Source: Solimonas aquatica (GTDB lineage: Bacteria; Pseudomonadota; Gammaproteobacteria; Nevskiales; Nevskiaceae). Taken from it: a stretch of DNA of 64,000 nt. The notes beneath the pieces were generated by a model that had not been told where the DNA came from, did not search any database, and worked only from the letters and a program-made list of their open reading frames with translations. The translations under genes were made by a program, and so were the position numbers. This document shows positions 26,277-35,988 of the stretch, piece after piece (position 1 is the stretch's first letter; each line of letters begins with the position of its first letter). The stretch covers positions 124,001 to 188,000 of the forward strand of contig NZ_FOFS01000012.1 of NCBI RefSeq assembly GCF_900111015.1, given 5' to 3'.

Positions 26277-26774
26277 CTAGCGGCTTTTCTTGATCACGCT
26301 GATGTGGCCGTCGCCTTCCAGATAGCAGCGCTCTACGTCCGATTCGCTCTCCAGGCCGTCCTGGCGCAGGCGGCTGAGCAGCTCGGCCTGACTGATCATG
26401 GCGCGGCGCAGGTTGCGCGGGCGGATGCGGCCGTCCTGGATCAGCAGCAAGGGATCGGGGTGCAGCCAGCGGCGCACGCGCGGCGAGTACAGGCTGAGGT
26501 AGTCGAGCAGGTAGTCCCAGCCCATGATGGTGAGAATCAGCAACACGCCTTCGGTGATCGAGTTGTAGGTGCCGGCCATCGCGTTCTGGGCGGCATCGGC
26601 GATGATCACGATCACCAGCACGTCGGCGATGCCGATCTGCCCGGCTTCGCGGCGCAGCGCGCGCAGCAGGAAGATCAGCAGCAGGTAGATGCAGCTGCCG
26701 CGGATGACGATCTCCAGCAGCGAGCCGCTGGGAATGAACAGGCTGCGCCAATCCACCTGCCACAAGCTGTGCAT
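26277..26774 (-). CDS. DUF421 (YetF-like) membrane protein
   Basis: 165 residues: three predicted membrane helices (EIVIRGSCIYLLLIFLL, IADVLVIVIIADAAQNAM, EGVLLILTIMGWDYLLDYL), then the soluble YetF domain ending with SVIKKSR. The RxxGQIGIADVLVIVIIAD core is the DUF421 hallmark. In Bacillus, related proteins are spore or envelope associated; a role here is unknown. A 265-bp inverted-repeat element begins 46 bases upstream of its start and could carry or block its promoter. Confidence 0.78.
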   Translation of the reverse strand: MHSLWQVDWRSLFIPSGSLLEIVIRGSCIYLLLIFLLRALRREAGQIGIADVLVIVIIADAAQNAMAGTYNSITEGVLLILTIMGWDYLLDYLSLYSPRVRRWLHPDPLLLIQDGRIRPRNLRRAMISQAELLSRLRQDGLESESDVERCYLEGDGHISVIKKSR

Positions 26775-26819
26775 GTGCTGGCCCGTGCTGACGCGGCGTG
26801 GCCCGCCGCCGGCTTTTAA

Positions 26820-27084
26820 GGTCTGTTGACATTCACTTTACCCGCTGCGACGGAGGTCGTTTTGTCGCAGTGCGGCGTTGGCAGCCGCTGGCTTGGAACC
26901 ACCAAGTGGCGCGTCTGCCGCCTTGCCCTGCGACAAAACGGCCCCGTCCCGAAGGGTTGCGCCGAAAATCGCGCCATGCGGCGTTGCGAAACTTGGTCTT
27001 GGAACCACCAAGGCCTGCGTTTCGCGCCTTGCCTGGCGCGATTTTCGGCAGCAACGCAGTGGGCAAAGTGAATGTCAACAGACC
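26820..27084. mobile_element. MITE-like element, 265 bp, 20-bp terminal inverted repeats, no transposase
   Basis: Left end GGTCTGTTGACATTCACTTT (26820-26839) and right end 27065-27084 are perfect reverse complements. Inside are two cruciform blocks. Block A has a 13-bp stem CGTTTTGTCGCAG (26858-26870 with 26928-26940). Block B has a 16-bp stem GCCGAAAATCGCGCCA (26961-26976 with 27034-27049). Each is capped by the same mini-hairpin CTTGG-AACCA-CCAAG (26892-26906, 26998-27012). No open frame for a transposase fits. No convincing target-site duplication was found at the flanks (TTTTAA left, CTAGTG right). Confidence 0.8.
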
Positions 27085-27555
27085 CTAGTGCGACAGTTCG
27101 CCGCGCTCTGCCGCCCAGAATACGCCACGCACCTGACGCAGTCCCCGGCGACGTGCCTGGCAGGCCATCTCGAAGGCGCGCTGCTTGCCGTGAATGGCGC
27201 AGGAGAAGCGCTGGTTGATGTGCTGTCCGGGCGAGGTGGGCCAGCTGGCTTCCCAGTACCACAGGCGCTTTTCGGTGCCGTCGGCCAGGTAATACTTGCA
27301 GCAGACCAGGCAGACGCCGGTGACGCCGGACTTGTTGTTGCGGCGTTTTACCTTGGCGAATTCCACACGGCTCAGCGGTGGATAGCGCTGCAGCAGGGCG
27401 TCGCGATGTGCCTTGGCGGCCTGCAGCGCCTTGCCCTTGCCCTTGAACTTGCGGTCCGGGAAGTTCTTCACCAGCATCTTGCCGCGCCGGCGCAGGCTGA
27501 CGCGCCAGGCGTGGGTGCGATGCGTTTCGTCGTCGATGCGGGAAATCCCATACAT
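27085..27555 (-). CDS. AP2-domain DNA-binding protein
   Basis: About 156 residues from ATG 27555; a TTG at 27588 would add eleven basic residues. The N-terminal part (GISRIDD, HAWRVSLRRRGK, KNFPDRKFKGKGKALQAAKAHRDALL) resembles one AP2/ERF-like beta-sheet module. The second part (RRNNKSGVTGVCL, YYWEASW-like, FSCAIHGKQRAFEMACQARR) resembles another. Bacterial AP2 proteins are usually tied to homing endonucleases or mobile elements; this one lacks an HNH motif. Its TAG stop at 27085-27087 touches the end of the inverted-repeat element, so the C-terminus may have been trimmed or set by insertion. Confidence 0.65.
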   Translation of the reverse strand: MYGISRIDDETHRTHAWRVSLRRRGKMLVKNFPDRKFKGKGKALQAAKAHRDALLQRYPPLSRVEFAKVKRRNNKSGVTGVCLVCCKYYLADGTEKRLWYWEASWPTSPGQHINQRFSCAIHGKQRAFEMACQARRRGLRQVRGVFWAAERGELSH

Positions 27556-27663
27556 CGCCTGCCCGTGTTTTTTGCCTGCGGTCTTCAATGTTATGTGTCC
27601 ATCTGCGCTTTGCCGCAGGCTCCCCAGCGCGCGGCTTGCGCTGCAATGATGCCGCAGATGAGC

Positions 27664-28395
27664 TTACAAGCGGAACTGCTGACCCAGATAAACCTTGCGC
27701 ACCGTCTCGTTATCGAGCAGTTTTTCCGGTGAACCCTCGGCAATGACCTGACCCTCGGCCAGAATGTAGGCGCGTTCGCACAAACTGAGGGTTTCACGCA
27801 CATTGTGATCGGTGATCAGCACGCCGATGCCGCGATTCTTCAGGTGGTGCACGATGGTCTGGATATCGCCCACCGCAATCGGGTCCACGCCCGCGAAGGG
27901 TTCATCGAGCAGGATGAAACGCGGATTGGCCGCCAGGGCGCGGGCAATCTCCACGCGCCGCCGCTCGCCGCCGGACAGGGCCTGGCCCTCGCTGTCGCGG
28001 ATGTGGGCGATGTGCAGTTCTTCGAGCAGGCGCTCCAGCTCTTCGTGCCGCTGGCGGCGGTCGAGATCCTTGCGCAATTCCAGAATCGCCAGGATGTTGG
28101 CCGCCACCGACAGGCTGCGGAACACGCTGGCTTCCTGCGGCAGATAGCCCACGCCCAGGCGCGCGCGGGCATGCATGGGCAGATGCGTGATGTCGGTGCC
28201 GTCGAGTTCGATGCGGCCGCCGTCCGCGGCCACCAGTCCCACCATCATGTAGAAAGAGGTGGTCTTGCCGGCGCCATTGGGGCCGAGCAGTCCGACGATC
28301 TCGCCCGAGGACACACGCAGCGATACATCGCGGACCACGGTGCGTTTCTTGAAGCGCTTGACCAGGGCCTGCGCCGAAAGCGTGGCGATGCTCAT
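27664..28395 (-). CDS. lptB: LPS export ABC transporter ATPase
   Basis: Cytoplasmic ATPase that powers LPS extraction from the inner membrane with LptFG; 243 residues. Walker [12 protein letters not shown], signature [15 protein letters not shown], Walker [14 protein letters not shown], and the family end [12 protein letters not shown] are present. ATG 28395 overlaps the lptA stop by four bases. This is the last gene of the kdsD-kdsC-lptC-lptA-lptB operon. rpoN, which commonly follows, is absent; an AP2 gene lies downstream instead. Confidence 0.96.
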   Translation of the reverse strand: MSIATLSAQALVKRFKKRTVVRDVSLRVSSGEIVGLLGPNGAGKTTSFYMMVGLVAADGGRIELDGTDITHLPMHARARLGVGYLPQEASVFRSLSVAANILAILELRKDLDRRQRHEELERLLEELHIAHIRDSEGQALSGGERRRVEIARALAANPRFILLDEPFAGVDPIAVGDIQTIVHHLKNRGIGVLITDHNVRETLSLCERAYILAEGQVIAEGSPEKLLDNETVRKVYLGQQFRL

Positions 28396-28982
28396 GGCTT
28401 GGCCTCGGCGGCTGGCGCCTTCTTCTCGTCGCTCTTGCCGGCTTCGTTCTGCTTGGGCGGCGGCGGCGTGAAGATGATGGTGACCTGGCCCTGATCGTCG
28501 CCGGCGGCGCGCACGCGGCGCTGCTGCACCTCGTAGCCGATGGTGGCGCCGTGCACCTCGTCGCTGCCGCGCTTGAGATGGGCCTGGCCGATCAGCGTGA
28601 CCGTGCCGCTGCCCGAGGCGTAGCTCAGCTGCCTGGCTTCGGCGTGTACCGGCTGCGCGGTCGGCCCGGACGCGCCGGGCTGTGGCAGATGATCCAGCAC
28701 CGCCGGGGCGCCGGTGATCAGCGCTTCGAAATTGCCGTCGGCCAGCTGCTTGACGTCCATGGTCTCGCCGCTCAGGTTCAGCGTGTCGGACTGCAGGCTG
28801 ACATGGCCGCTGTATTTCATGGTGCTGTCCTGCACCCACTCGGCATGGTCGGCCTTCACCGTGACCGGACCGCTGGGGCGCAGCTCGGCGGCGGTCTGTG
28901 CCGACTTGTTTTCGTGCTTCGGCGCCTGCGCGCCGGCGGCGCAGGCGATCAGCAGCAGCGTGACGCTAGCGAGGCGGCGCAT
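28392..28982 (-). CDS. lptA: LPS transport periplasmic protein
   Basis: Periplasmic bridge protein for LPS, 196 residues. Signal peptide [19 protein letters not shown], then the OstA beta-jellyroll: [32 protein letters not shown], and a C-terminal Pro/Lys-rich tail ([17 protein letters not shown]). ATG 28982 lies inside the end of lptC (17-base overlap). The open frame continues upstream but over lptC in another frame. Confidence 0.93.
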   Translation of the reverse strand: MRRLASVTLLLIACAAGAQAPKHENKSAQTAAELRPSGPVTVKADHAEWVQDSTMKYSGHVSLQSDTLNLSGETMDVKQLADGNFEALITGAPAVLDHLPQPGASGPTAQPVHAEARQLSYASGSGTVTLIGQAHLKRGSDEVHGATIGYEVQQRRVRAAGDDQGQVTIIFTPPPPKQNEAGKSDEKKAPAAEAKP

Positions 28983-29538
28983 CGTAGTGCATCTCCACCT
29001 GACCGTTGAGCTGGACATGATTGCCGGCGAAATCCGAGGTCCAGCTTTGCGCGCTGGCGCTGCGGCCGGGGGCCTTGGCCCGTACCGGGGATCGGGAATA
29101 AAGCTGCTGACTCTGCCAGTCCACCCACACCTCTCGTGCATTGATTTCGGTGGGCAGCGACTTCGGCGCCATGCCCTTGACCACCACATCCGGCTGCAGG
29201 CGCATGCGCGATTCGCCGGGTGGCACATAGCCCTGCGGCGCGCTGGCCTGCCAGGGACCGTTCTGGGCGCCGAGCCGGTCCAGCCGCACCTGCGTCAGCT
29301 TCATGCTGTGGTCTTCGTAGTAGTCGATGCGCTCCGCCTGGGCGCGCAACTGCGGCAGGTGGTCCTCGCCGTAACGCACCCAGGTGGCCTGATGCGCGAT
29401 GTACAGCGGCTGGGCAAGGCTCTGGTCTGCCGGGCGCGCTTCGCGCTCCACGCTCTCGCCCTGCAGGCTGATGCGCAGCAGGCCGTAGGCACACAGGCCC
29501 AGGAACGCCAGCGGCAGCAGCGCACGCAATACCTTCAC
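28966..29538 (-). CDS. lptC: LPS export periplasmic protein LptC
   Basis: Bitopic inner-membrane protein linking LptB2FG to LptA; 190 residues. One N-terminal membrane anchor (LRALLPLAFLGLCAYGLL), then a jellyroll domain: YIAHQATWVRYGEDHLPQL, ERIDYYED, and TSDFAGNHVQLNGQVEMHY at the end. It overlaps kdsC by four bases. Sequence conservation of LptC is low, so the call leans on topology and operon position. Confidence 0.9.
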   Translation of the reverse strand: MKVLRALLPLAFLGLCAYGLLRISLQGESVEREARPADQSLAQPLYIAHQATWVRYGEDHLPQLRAQAERIDYYEDHSMKLTQVRLDRLGAQNGPWQASAPQGYVPPGESRMRLQPDVVVKGMAPKSLPTEINAREVWVDWQSQQLYSRSPVRAKAPGRSASAQSWTSDFAGNHVQLNGQVEMHYDAPPR

Positions 29539-30047
29539 GCCAGACCCTGCGCTTCGAGTATCAGGTCCACGGCTTCGCGCACCGCGCCGCGTCCGCCTTC
29601 GTACTGCGACACCCAGTGCGCAGCGCGCAAGGCCTTGAGATGGGCATCGGCCACGCTCAGCGCCAGACCGCAGCGGCGCATCAGCGGCAGATCGGGCACG
29701 TCATCGCCCATGTGCGCGCACTGCGCATCGGTGAGGCCCAGGGCATCGCGGATGCGCAGATACGCCGGTTCCTTGTCCTCGGTGTCGAGCGCGATGTGCT
29801 GCACGCCCAGCCAGCTCAGGCGCTGGCGCATGGCTTCGGAAGGGCGGCCGCTGATCACCGCCACCTGCAGCCCGGCCTTGAGCATCATCTTGATGCCCAG
29901 CCCGTCACGCACGTAATTGGTCTTGATCTCTTCGCCATTGGGGCCGATGTAGAGCTTGCCGTCGGTGAGCACCCCGTCGATGTCCAGGAACAGACAGCGG
30001 ATCTGCGCCGCGCGTTCCTGAAGCTGTGTTGCGTCCGCGCGATTCAT
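29535..30047 (-). CDS. kdsC: KDO-8-phosphate phosphatase
   Basis: HAD-family phosphatase making Kdo from Kdo-8-phosphate for the LPS inner core; 170 residues. Motif I LFLDIDGVLTDG (D22 nucleophile, D24), ISGR, and GDDVPDL provide the active site. The short C0 type without a cap domain is typical of tetrameric KdsC. The start lies immediately after the kdsD stop and the end overlaps lptC by four bases. Confidence 0.95.
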   Translation of the reverse strand: MNRADATQLQERAAQIRCLFLDIDGVLTDGKLYIGPNGEEIKTNYVRDGLGIKMMLKAGLQVAVISGRPSEAMRQRLSWLGVQHIALDTEDKEPAYLRIRDALGLTDAQCAHMGDDVPDLPLMRRCGLALSVADAHLKALRAAHWVSQYEGGRGAVREAVDLILEAQGLA

Positions 30048-31031
30048 TCACACCACTCCGGCGCGCAGCAGGTCGTGCATGTGCACCACGCCCTGCAGGT
30101 GCTGCTGTGCGTCTTCCACCAGCAGCGCGGAAATCTTGTGCTTCTCCATCAGCGCCACCGCCTCGGCGGCGAGGTGTTCGGCAGCGATGCGCTTGCCGCC
30201 GCGCGTCATCACCTGCTCGATGCGCGTGCTGCGCACGTCCAGGCCCTGTTCCAGCACGCGGCGCAGGTCGCCGTCGGTGAACACGCCCTGCACGCGGTCC
30301 TGTGCATCGACGATCACCGCCAGGCCCAGGCCCTTGCGGGTCATTTCCAGCAGCGTGGCCGAGAGCGTGGTGTCGGGCGAAATGCGCGGCAGGCGTTCGC
30401 CGCTGTGCATGACATCGCTGACCCGCAGCAGCAGCTTGCGGCCCAGCGAGCCGCCGGGATGCGAAAGCGCGAAGTCCTCGGAGGTGAAGCCGCGCGCTTC
30501 CAGCAGCGCCACGGCCAGGGCATCGCCCATGGCCAGCGTGGCGGTGGTGCTGGCGGTGGGCGCGAGATTGAGCGGGCAGGCTTCCTTGGCGACCGAGACA
30601 TCCAGGTGCACGTCGGCAGCCAGCGCCAGGGTCGAGCGCGGCCGGCCGGTCATGCTGATCAGCGGCGCGCTCATGCGCTTGAACAGCGGCAGCAGCGTGA
30701 GCACCTCGGCGGTCTCGCCGGAATAGGAGATCGCCAGCACCACGTCCTGGCGCGTGATCATGCCCAGGTCGCCGTGATTGGCTTCGCCGGGATGCACGAA
30801 GAAGGACGGGCTGCCGGTGGAGGCCAGTGTCGCGGCGATCTTGCTGCCGATGTGCCCGGACTTGCCCATGCCGGTGACCACGATGCGGCCCTGGCAGGCC
30901 AGCATCAGCTCGCAGGCGTGCGCGAACGCATCGCCGATACGCGGCAGCAGCGCGCTCAAGGCATCGCGTTCGATCTCCAGGGCGCGGCGGCCGAGGGCCT
31001 GCAGCTGTGCGACATCCATCGCGGCATCCAT
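30048..31031 (-). CDS. kdsD: Arabinose-5-phosphate isomerase
   Basis: Converts ribulose-5-phosphate to arabinose-5-phosphate, first step to Kdo; 327 residues from ATG 31031 (E. coli 328). N-terminal SIS domain (VTGMGKSGHIGSKIAATLASTG, FFVHPGEANHGDLGM, AISYSGET) and two C-terminal CBS domains, with GGSLGRKLLLRVSDVMH at their junction. An upstream in-frame GTG (31049) overlaps a TATACT element at 31050-31055 and is less likely. First gene of the kds-lpt operon. Confidence 0.94.
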   Translation of the reverse strand: MDAAMDVAQLQALGRRALEIERDALSALLPRIGDAFAHACELMLACQGRIVVTGMGKSGHIGSKIAATLASTGSPSFFVHPGEANHGDLGMITRQDVVLAISYSGETAEVLTLLPLFKRMSAPLISMTGRPRSTLALAADVHLDVSVAKEACPLNLAPTASTTATLAMGDALAVALLEARGFTSEDFALSHPGGSLGRKLLLRVSDVMHSGERLPRISPDTTLSATLLEMTRKGLGLAVIVDAQDRVQGVFTDGDLRRVLEQGLDVRSTRIEQVMTRGGKRIAAEHLAAEAVALMEKHKISALLVEDAQQHLQGVVHMHDLLRAGVV

Positions 31032-31070
31032 CGATAAAAAGGGCCGCACAGTATAGCGACCGCGCCTGAC

Positions 31071-32510
31071 TCAGCTCCGGGCGGCCTTGATCGGTTCATA
31101 AGCGGCCAGTGCCCGCGCCCGGCTGGCCGCCAGGTCCACGATCGGCAGCGGATAGTCCTGATCCAGCCGCAGCTTCGCCGCGGCCAGCTGCGCGGGACTT
31201 GCGGTCCAGGGCGCATGGATCAGGGCATCGGGCAGCTGCGCCAGCTCCGGCAGCCAGCGCCGCAGATACACACCCTGGGCATCGAACTTCTGTGACTGCA
31301 GCAGGGGATTGAAGATGCGGAAGTACGGTGCGGCGTCGGCCCCGCAGCCGGCGCTCCATTGCCAGCCGAGCGTGTTGTTGGCGAGGTCGGCGTCCAGCAA
31401 GGTGTCCCAGAACCAGCGTGCGCCTTCCTGCCAGGGGATCAGCAGATTCTTGGTGAGAAAGCTCGCCACGATCATGCGCACGCGGTTGTGCATCCAGCCG
31501 CTGTGCCAGAGTTCGCGCATGCCGGCGTCGACGATGGGAATGCCGGTCAAACCCTGTTGCCAGGCGCGCAGCTGCGCTGCGTAATCGGCCGCTGCGCGCC
31601 AGGGAAAGGCCGCGAACTTCTCATACAGCGGCGCCTCGGGCGTGTGCGGGAAGTGATACAGCAGATGGTGGGCAAACTCGCGCCAGCCCAGCTCGCGCAG
31701 GAAGTGTTCGGCATCAGCGCCGGGCGCGGCGCCGGCGACACGCTGCACGGCGGCGCGGATCTGCTGGGGTGACAGCTCGCCGAAATGCAGATGCGGCGAC
31801 AGGCCCGAGACGCCGGGCTGCGCCGGAAAATCGCGCCGGGTCTTGTAGCCCGGCAGGCGCGAGTCCACGAAGCTTTCTAGCCGGCGCAGCGCGCCTTCCT
31901 CGCCGGGCTGCCAGTGCGCGGCAAAGCCATCGGCCCAGTTCAGGCGCGGCAGCAGCCGCAGCGCGTCCAGCGTTTCGCTGGCCAGGGTTTCAGGGACCGG
32001 CGGCAAGCGTGCCGGTGCCGGCTGCACATTCAGCTCGGGCAGCCGGGCGCTGAGCGCGCGCCAGAACGGCGTGAACACGCGGTAGGGCTCGCCGGCGCCG
32101 GTCTTCAGTTCCCAGGGTTCGCGCCACAGCGCGGCCCGCTGGCTGTGCACCGCCAGGCCGCGCGCCTGCAGCGCCTGCTTGATGCGGGTGTCGCGGGCGA
32201 TGGCGGCCGGCTCGTAGCAGCGGTTCCAGTGCACCGACTCGGCGCCGGTTTCGGCGAGCAGGGCTTCGAGCACGGCCAGGCTCTCGCCCGTGCGCACGAT
32301 CAGCCGGCTGCCGCGTGCGCGCAGGGCGCCGTCCAGTGCGCGCAGGCTGTGATGCAGCCACCAGCGCGCCGCGCCGCCGGCTGGCCAGGGGCTGTGGCTG
32401 GCCTCGTCGTGGATATAGACCGGAATCAGGCGGCCCTGCGTCAGCGCAGCATTCAGGGCGGGGTTGTCGGTCAGACGCAGATCGCGGCGAAACCAGAGCA
32501 GGGCAGTCAT
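31071..32510 (-). CDS. phrB: Deoxyribodipyrimidine photolyase (cryptochrome/photolyase family)
   Basis: Light-driven repair of cyclobutane pyrimidine dimers, 479 residues from ATG 32510 (MTALLWFRRDLRLTDN). The N-terminal photolyase fold (antenna domain) is followed by the FAD domain. It contains GVSGLSPHLHFGELSPQQI, LRELGWREFAHH, TGIPIVDAGMRELWHSGWMHNRVRM and DADLANNTLGWQWSAGCGADAAPYFRIFNP (quoted in parts). An extended frame upstream to 32636 overlaps the divergent ABC gene and is rejected. The gene lies alone downstream of a 55-base divergent promoter gap. Confidence 0.93.
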   Translation of the reverse strand: MTALLWFRRDLRLTDNPALNAALTQGRLIPVYIHDEASHSPWPAGGAARWWLHHSLRALDGALRARGSRLIVRTGESLAVLEALLAETGAESVHWNRCYEPAAIARDTRIKQALQARGLAVHSQRAALWREPWELKTGAGEPYRVFTPFWRALSARLPELNVQPAPARLPPVPETLASETLDALRLLPRLNWADGFAAHWQPGEEGALRRLESFVDSRLPGYKTRRDFPAQPGVSGLSPHLHFGELSPQQIRAAVQRVAGAAPGADAEHFLRELGWREFAHHLLYHFPHTPEAPLYEKFAAFPWRAAADYAAQLRAWQQGLTGIPIVDAGMRELWHSGWMHNRVRMIVASFLTKNLLIPWQEGARWFWDTLLDADLANNTLGWQWSAGCGADAAPYFRIFNPLLQSQKFDAQGVYLRRWLPELAQLPDALIHAPWTASPAQLAAAKLRLDQDYPLPIVDLAASRARALAAYEPIKAARS

Positions 32511-32542
32511 GGGGGTTCTTGCGGAATAAACCATCGGGGCCT

Positions 32543-32560
32543 CCGGCATATAATGCCGGC
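32543..32560. promoter_or_regulatory. Palindromic -10 region in the phrB/ABC divergent gap
   Basis: CCGGCAT-ATA-ATGCCGG, a perfect 7-bp palindrome containing TATAAT (32549-32554). It lies in the only gap between the two divergent starts. No -35 at proper spacing is seen on either strand. It could be a -10 box inside an operator; the match may also be chance. Confidence 0.35.
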
Positions 32561-32565
32561 CTCTT

Positions 32566-33525
32566 ATGTACTCCAATCCCCAGAAGACGGATGCAGCCGC
32601 AGGCACGGCCGCGCTGCAGATTCGTGATGTGCGCAAGCGCTACGGCAGCCTGGAAGCGCTGCGTGGCGTGAGCTTCGACATCGCGCCCGGTGAATTCTTT
32701 GCCCTGCTCGGCCCCAATGGCGCGGGCAAGTCCACGCTGATCAGCATCATCGCCGGCCTGGTCGGCGCCGATACTGGCAGCGTGGCGGTGATGGGCCATG
32801 ACACGGTGAAGGACTTCCGCGCCGCGCGCCGCAAGCTCGGCGTGGTGCCGCAGGAGCTGGTCTTCGATCCCTTCTTCAAGGTGCGCGAGCTGCTGCGCAT
32901 CCAGGCCGGCTACTACGGCTGCGGCAAGGAGTCCTGGCCCTGGATCGAGGAGATGCTGGAGCGCCTGGACCTGGCCAGCAAGACCGAGGTCTCCATGCGC
33001 GCGCTGTCCGGCGGCATGAAGCGCCGCGTGCTGATCGCGCAGGCCCTGGTGCACAAGCCGCCGCTGGTGATCCTCGATGAACCCACCGCCGGCGTGGACG
33101 TGGAGCTGCGTCGCACGCTCTGGGCGTTCATGCGCGAGCTGCACGCGCAGGGCACGACGGTGGTGCTGACCACGCACTATCTGGAAGAAGCCCAGGAGCT
33201 GTGTTCGCGCGTGGCGATTCTGGATCGCGGCGCGGTGCAGGTGATCGAACCCACGCCGCAGCTGCTGGCGCGGCATCCCTATCGCTTCCTGCGCCTGAAG
33301 CTCGCCGGCGGCGCGCAGCTGCCGGAGTCGCTGCGCGAACTGGTCACCGCCAATGTCGAGGGCGTGATGGAACTGAAGCTGGAAACGCGCCGTCATCCCA
33401 TCGGCGCGGTGTTCGAAGCCCTGCGCAGCGCGGGCTTGGCCATCGAGGATGTGCAGACCCGCGAGCCCGATCTGGAAGACATCTTCATCGAGCTGACCGG
33501 GCACAAGGCGGGGAACGGTCGATGA
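32566..33525 (+). CDS. yadG: ABC-2 type exporter ATP-binding protein (YadG-like)
   Basis: 319 residues. Walker A GPNGAGKSTL, Q-loop VVPQELVFDPFF, signature ALSGGMKRRVLIAQAL, Walker B LVILDEPTAGVD, H-loop TTHYLEE. A C-terminal extension of about 80 residues, ending DLEDIFIELTG, is typical of drug/lipid ABC-2 exporters. The substrate is unknown. Overlaps its permease partner by four bases. It begins the unit yadG-yadH-ibaG-murA, a position where many gammaproteobacteria carry the mlaFEDCB lipid-transport genes. Confidence 0.88.
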   Translation: MYSNPQKTDAAAGTAALQIRDVRKRYGSLEALRGVSFDIAPGEFFALLGPNGAGKSTLISIIAGLVGADTGSVAVMGHDTVKDFRAARRKLGVVPQELVFDPFFKVRELLRIQAGYYGCGKESWPWIEEMLERLDLASKTEVSMRALSGGMKRRVLIAQALVHKPPLVILDEPTAGVDVELRRTLWAFMRELHAQGTTVVLTTHYLEEAQELCSRVAILDRGAVQVIEPTPQLLARHPYRFLRLKLAGGAQLPESLRELVTANVEGVMELKLETRRHPIGAVFEALRSAGLAIEDVQTREPDLEDIFIELTGHKAGNGR

Positions 33526-34285
33526 CCCCTGATCAACTGGGCTTCCTGACGCTGCTGAAGAAGGAAGTGATGAGATTCTGGTCCGTGCTCGGCCAGACCG
33601 TCACCGCGCCGGTGATCACCGCGCTGCTGTATCTGCTGGTGTTCGCCCAGGCCATGGCCGGGCGTGCGCCGGTGTATCCGGGCATCGGTTACACCGAGTT
33701 CCTGATTCCGGGCCTGGTGATGATGACGGTGATTCAGAACGCCTTCGCCAACACCTCGTCCAGCCTTATGCAATCGAAGATGATGGGCAATATCGTGTTC
33801 CTGCAGATGGCGCCGCTGGGGCCGCTGCAGTGGTTCGCGGCCTACATCCTCGCTGCGATTGCGCGCTGCGCACTGGTCAGCGTGGCGATGGTGCTGGCGA
33901 CGCTGCCCTTCGTGCAGCTGCCGGTGCGTGAGCCGCTGGCGGCGCTGGCGGTGTTCCTGCTTGCCGCCGGCAGCCTCGCGGCCTTGGGCCTGATTGCCGG
34001 GATCGTGGCCGAGAAGTTCGATCACATCGCCGCCTTCACCAATTTCCTGATCACGCCGCTGTCGTTTCTCTCCGGCGTGTTCTACTCGGTGCATGCGCTG
34101 CCGCCGCTGTGGTTCAAGGCCAGCCATCTGAACCCCTTCTTCTACATGATCGACGGATTCCGCTATGGTTTCTTCGGCCATGGCGATGTGCCGATTGCCC
34201 TGAGCCTGGCCTGGAGCCTGGGATTCTTCCTGCTCGTTTCCGCCATCTGTATGTGGATGCTGGTGACGGGCTACCGCCTGAAGCG

Positions 34286-34289
<4 letters not shown>
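33522..34289 (+). CDS. yadH: ABC-2 type exporter permease (YadH-like)
   Basis: 255 residues (E. coli YadH 256), six predicted membrane helices, ABC-2 membrane family. The start MTPDQLGFLTLLKKEVMRFW has the amphipathic elbow helix; FLSGVFYSVHALPPLWFKASHLNPFFYMIDGFRYG (quoted as FLSGVFYS and NPFFYMIDGFRYG) is the conserved C-terminal block. Translationally coupled to the ATPase (ATGA). The next gene start overlaps its stop. Confidence 0.9.
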
Positions 34290-35795
<1,506 letters not shown>

Positions 35796-35798
35796 GCT

Positions 35799-35886
35799 TG
35801 TCATGCCCGCGCAAGCGGGAATCCAGCACCCCGTTTCGGCAGGCGATGCGCCTGATCACGGGATGCCCGCCTGCGCGGGCATGACA
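35799..35886. repeat. REP-like palindromic element between murA and hisG
   Basis: Perfect 14-bp outer arms TGTCATGCCCGCGC (35799-35812) and GCGCGGGCATGACA (35873-35886). The core has GCGGGAATCCAG and CACGGGATGCCCGCC as inner arms. It belongs by appearance to the widespread GTCATxCCCGCG...GCGGGAAT class of dispersed repeats (dRS3-like). Read in frame, it gives the artefact MPAQAGIQ...ACAGMT that often lengthens gene predictions, as it would here for hisG. Confidence 0.8.
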
Positions 35887-35952
35887 GTCTGCTGTGGCGC
35901 GGGTCTCGGATGTGGCTGCGCCGCGGGTCTGACGCGCCCCGCGCCGCCCGGC

Positions 35953-35958
35953 TACAAT
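35953..35958 (+). promoter_or_regulatory. Candidate -10 box for hisG
   Basis: TACAAT 31 bases upstream of the hisG ATG and downstream of the REP-like element. It could give hisG-hisD its own start of transcription. No convincing -35. Confidence 0.4.
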
Positions 35959-35988
35959 CGCGGCCCTTGTAAATCCGCAGCGCGCGCG

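Noticed and set aside
26820-27084. Element considered as a complete insertion sequence
   Set aside because: Only 265 bp and no transposase frame.
26816-27646. 276-codon minus-strand frame running through the inverted-repeat element
   Set aside because: It is out of frame with the AP2 gene and crosses both hairpins; no recognisable domain.
35803-35988. N-terminal extension of hisG beginning MPAQAGIQ
   Set aside because: It translates the REP-like palindrome; the canonical HisG N-terminus starts at 35989.
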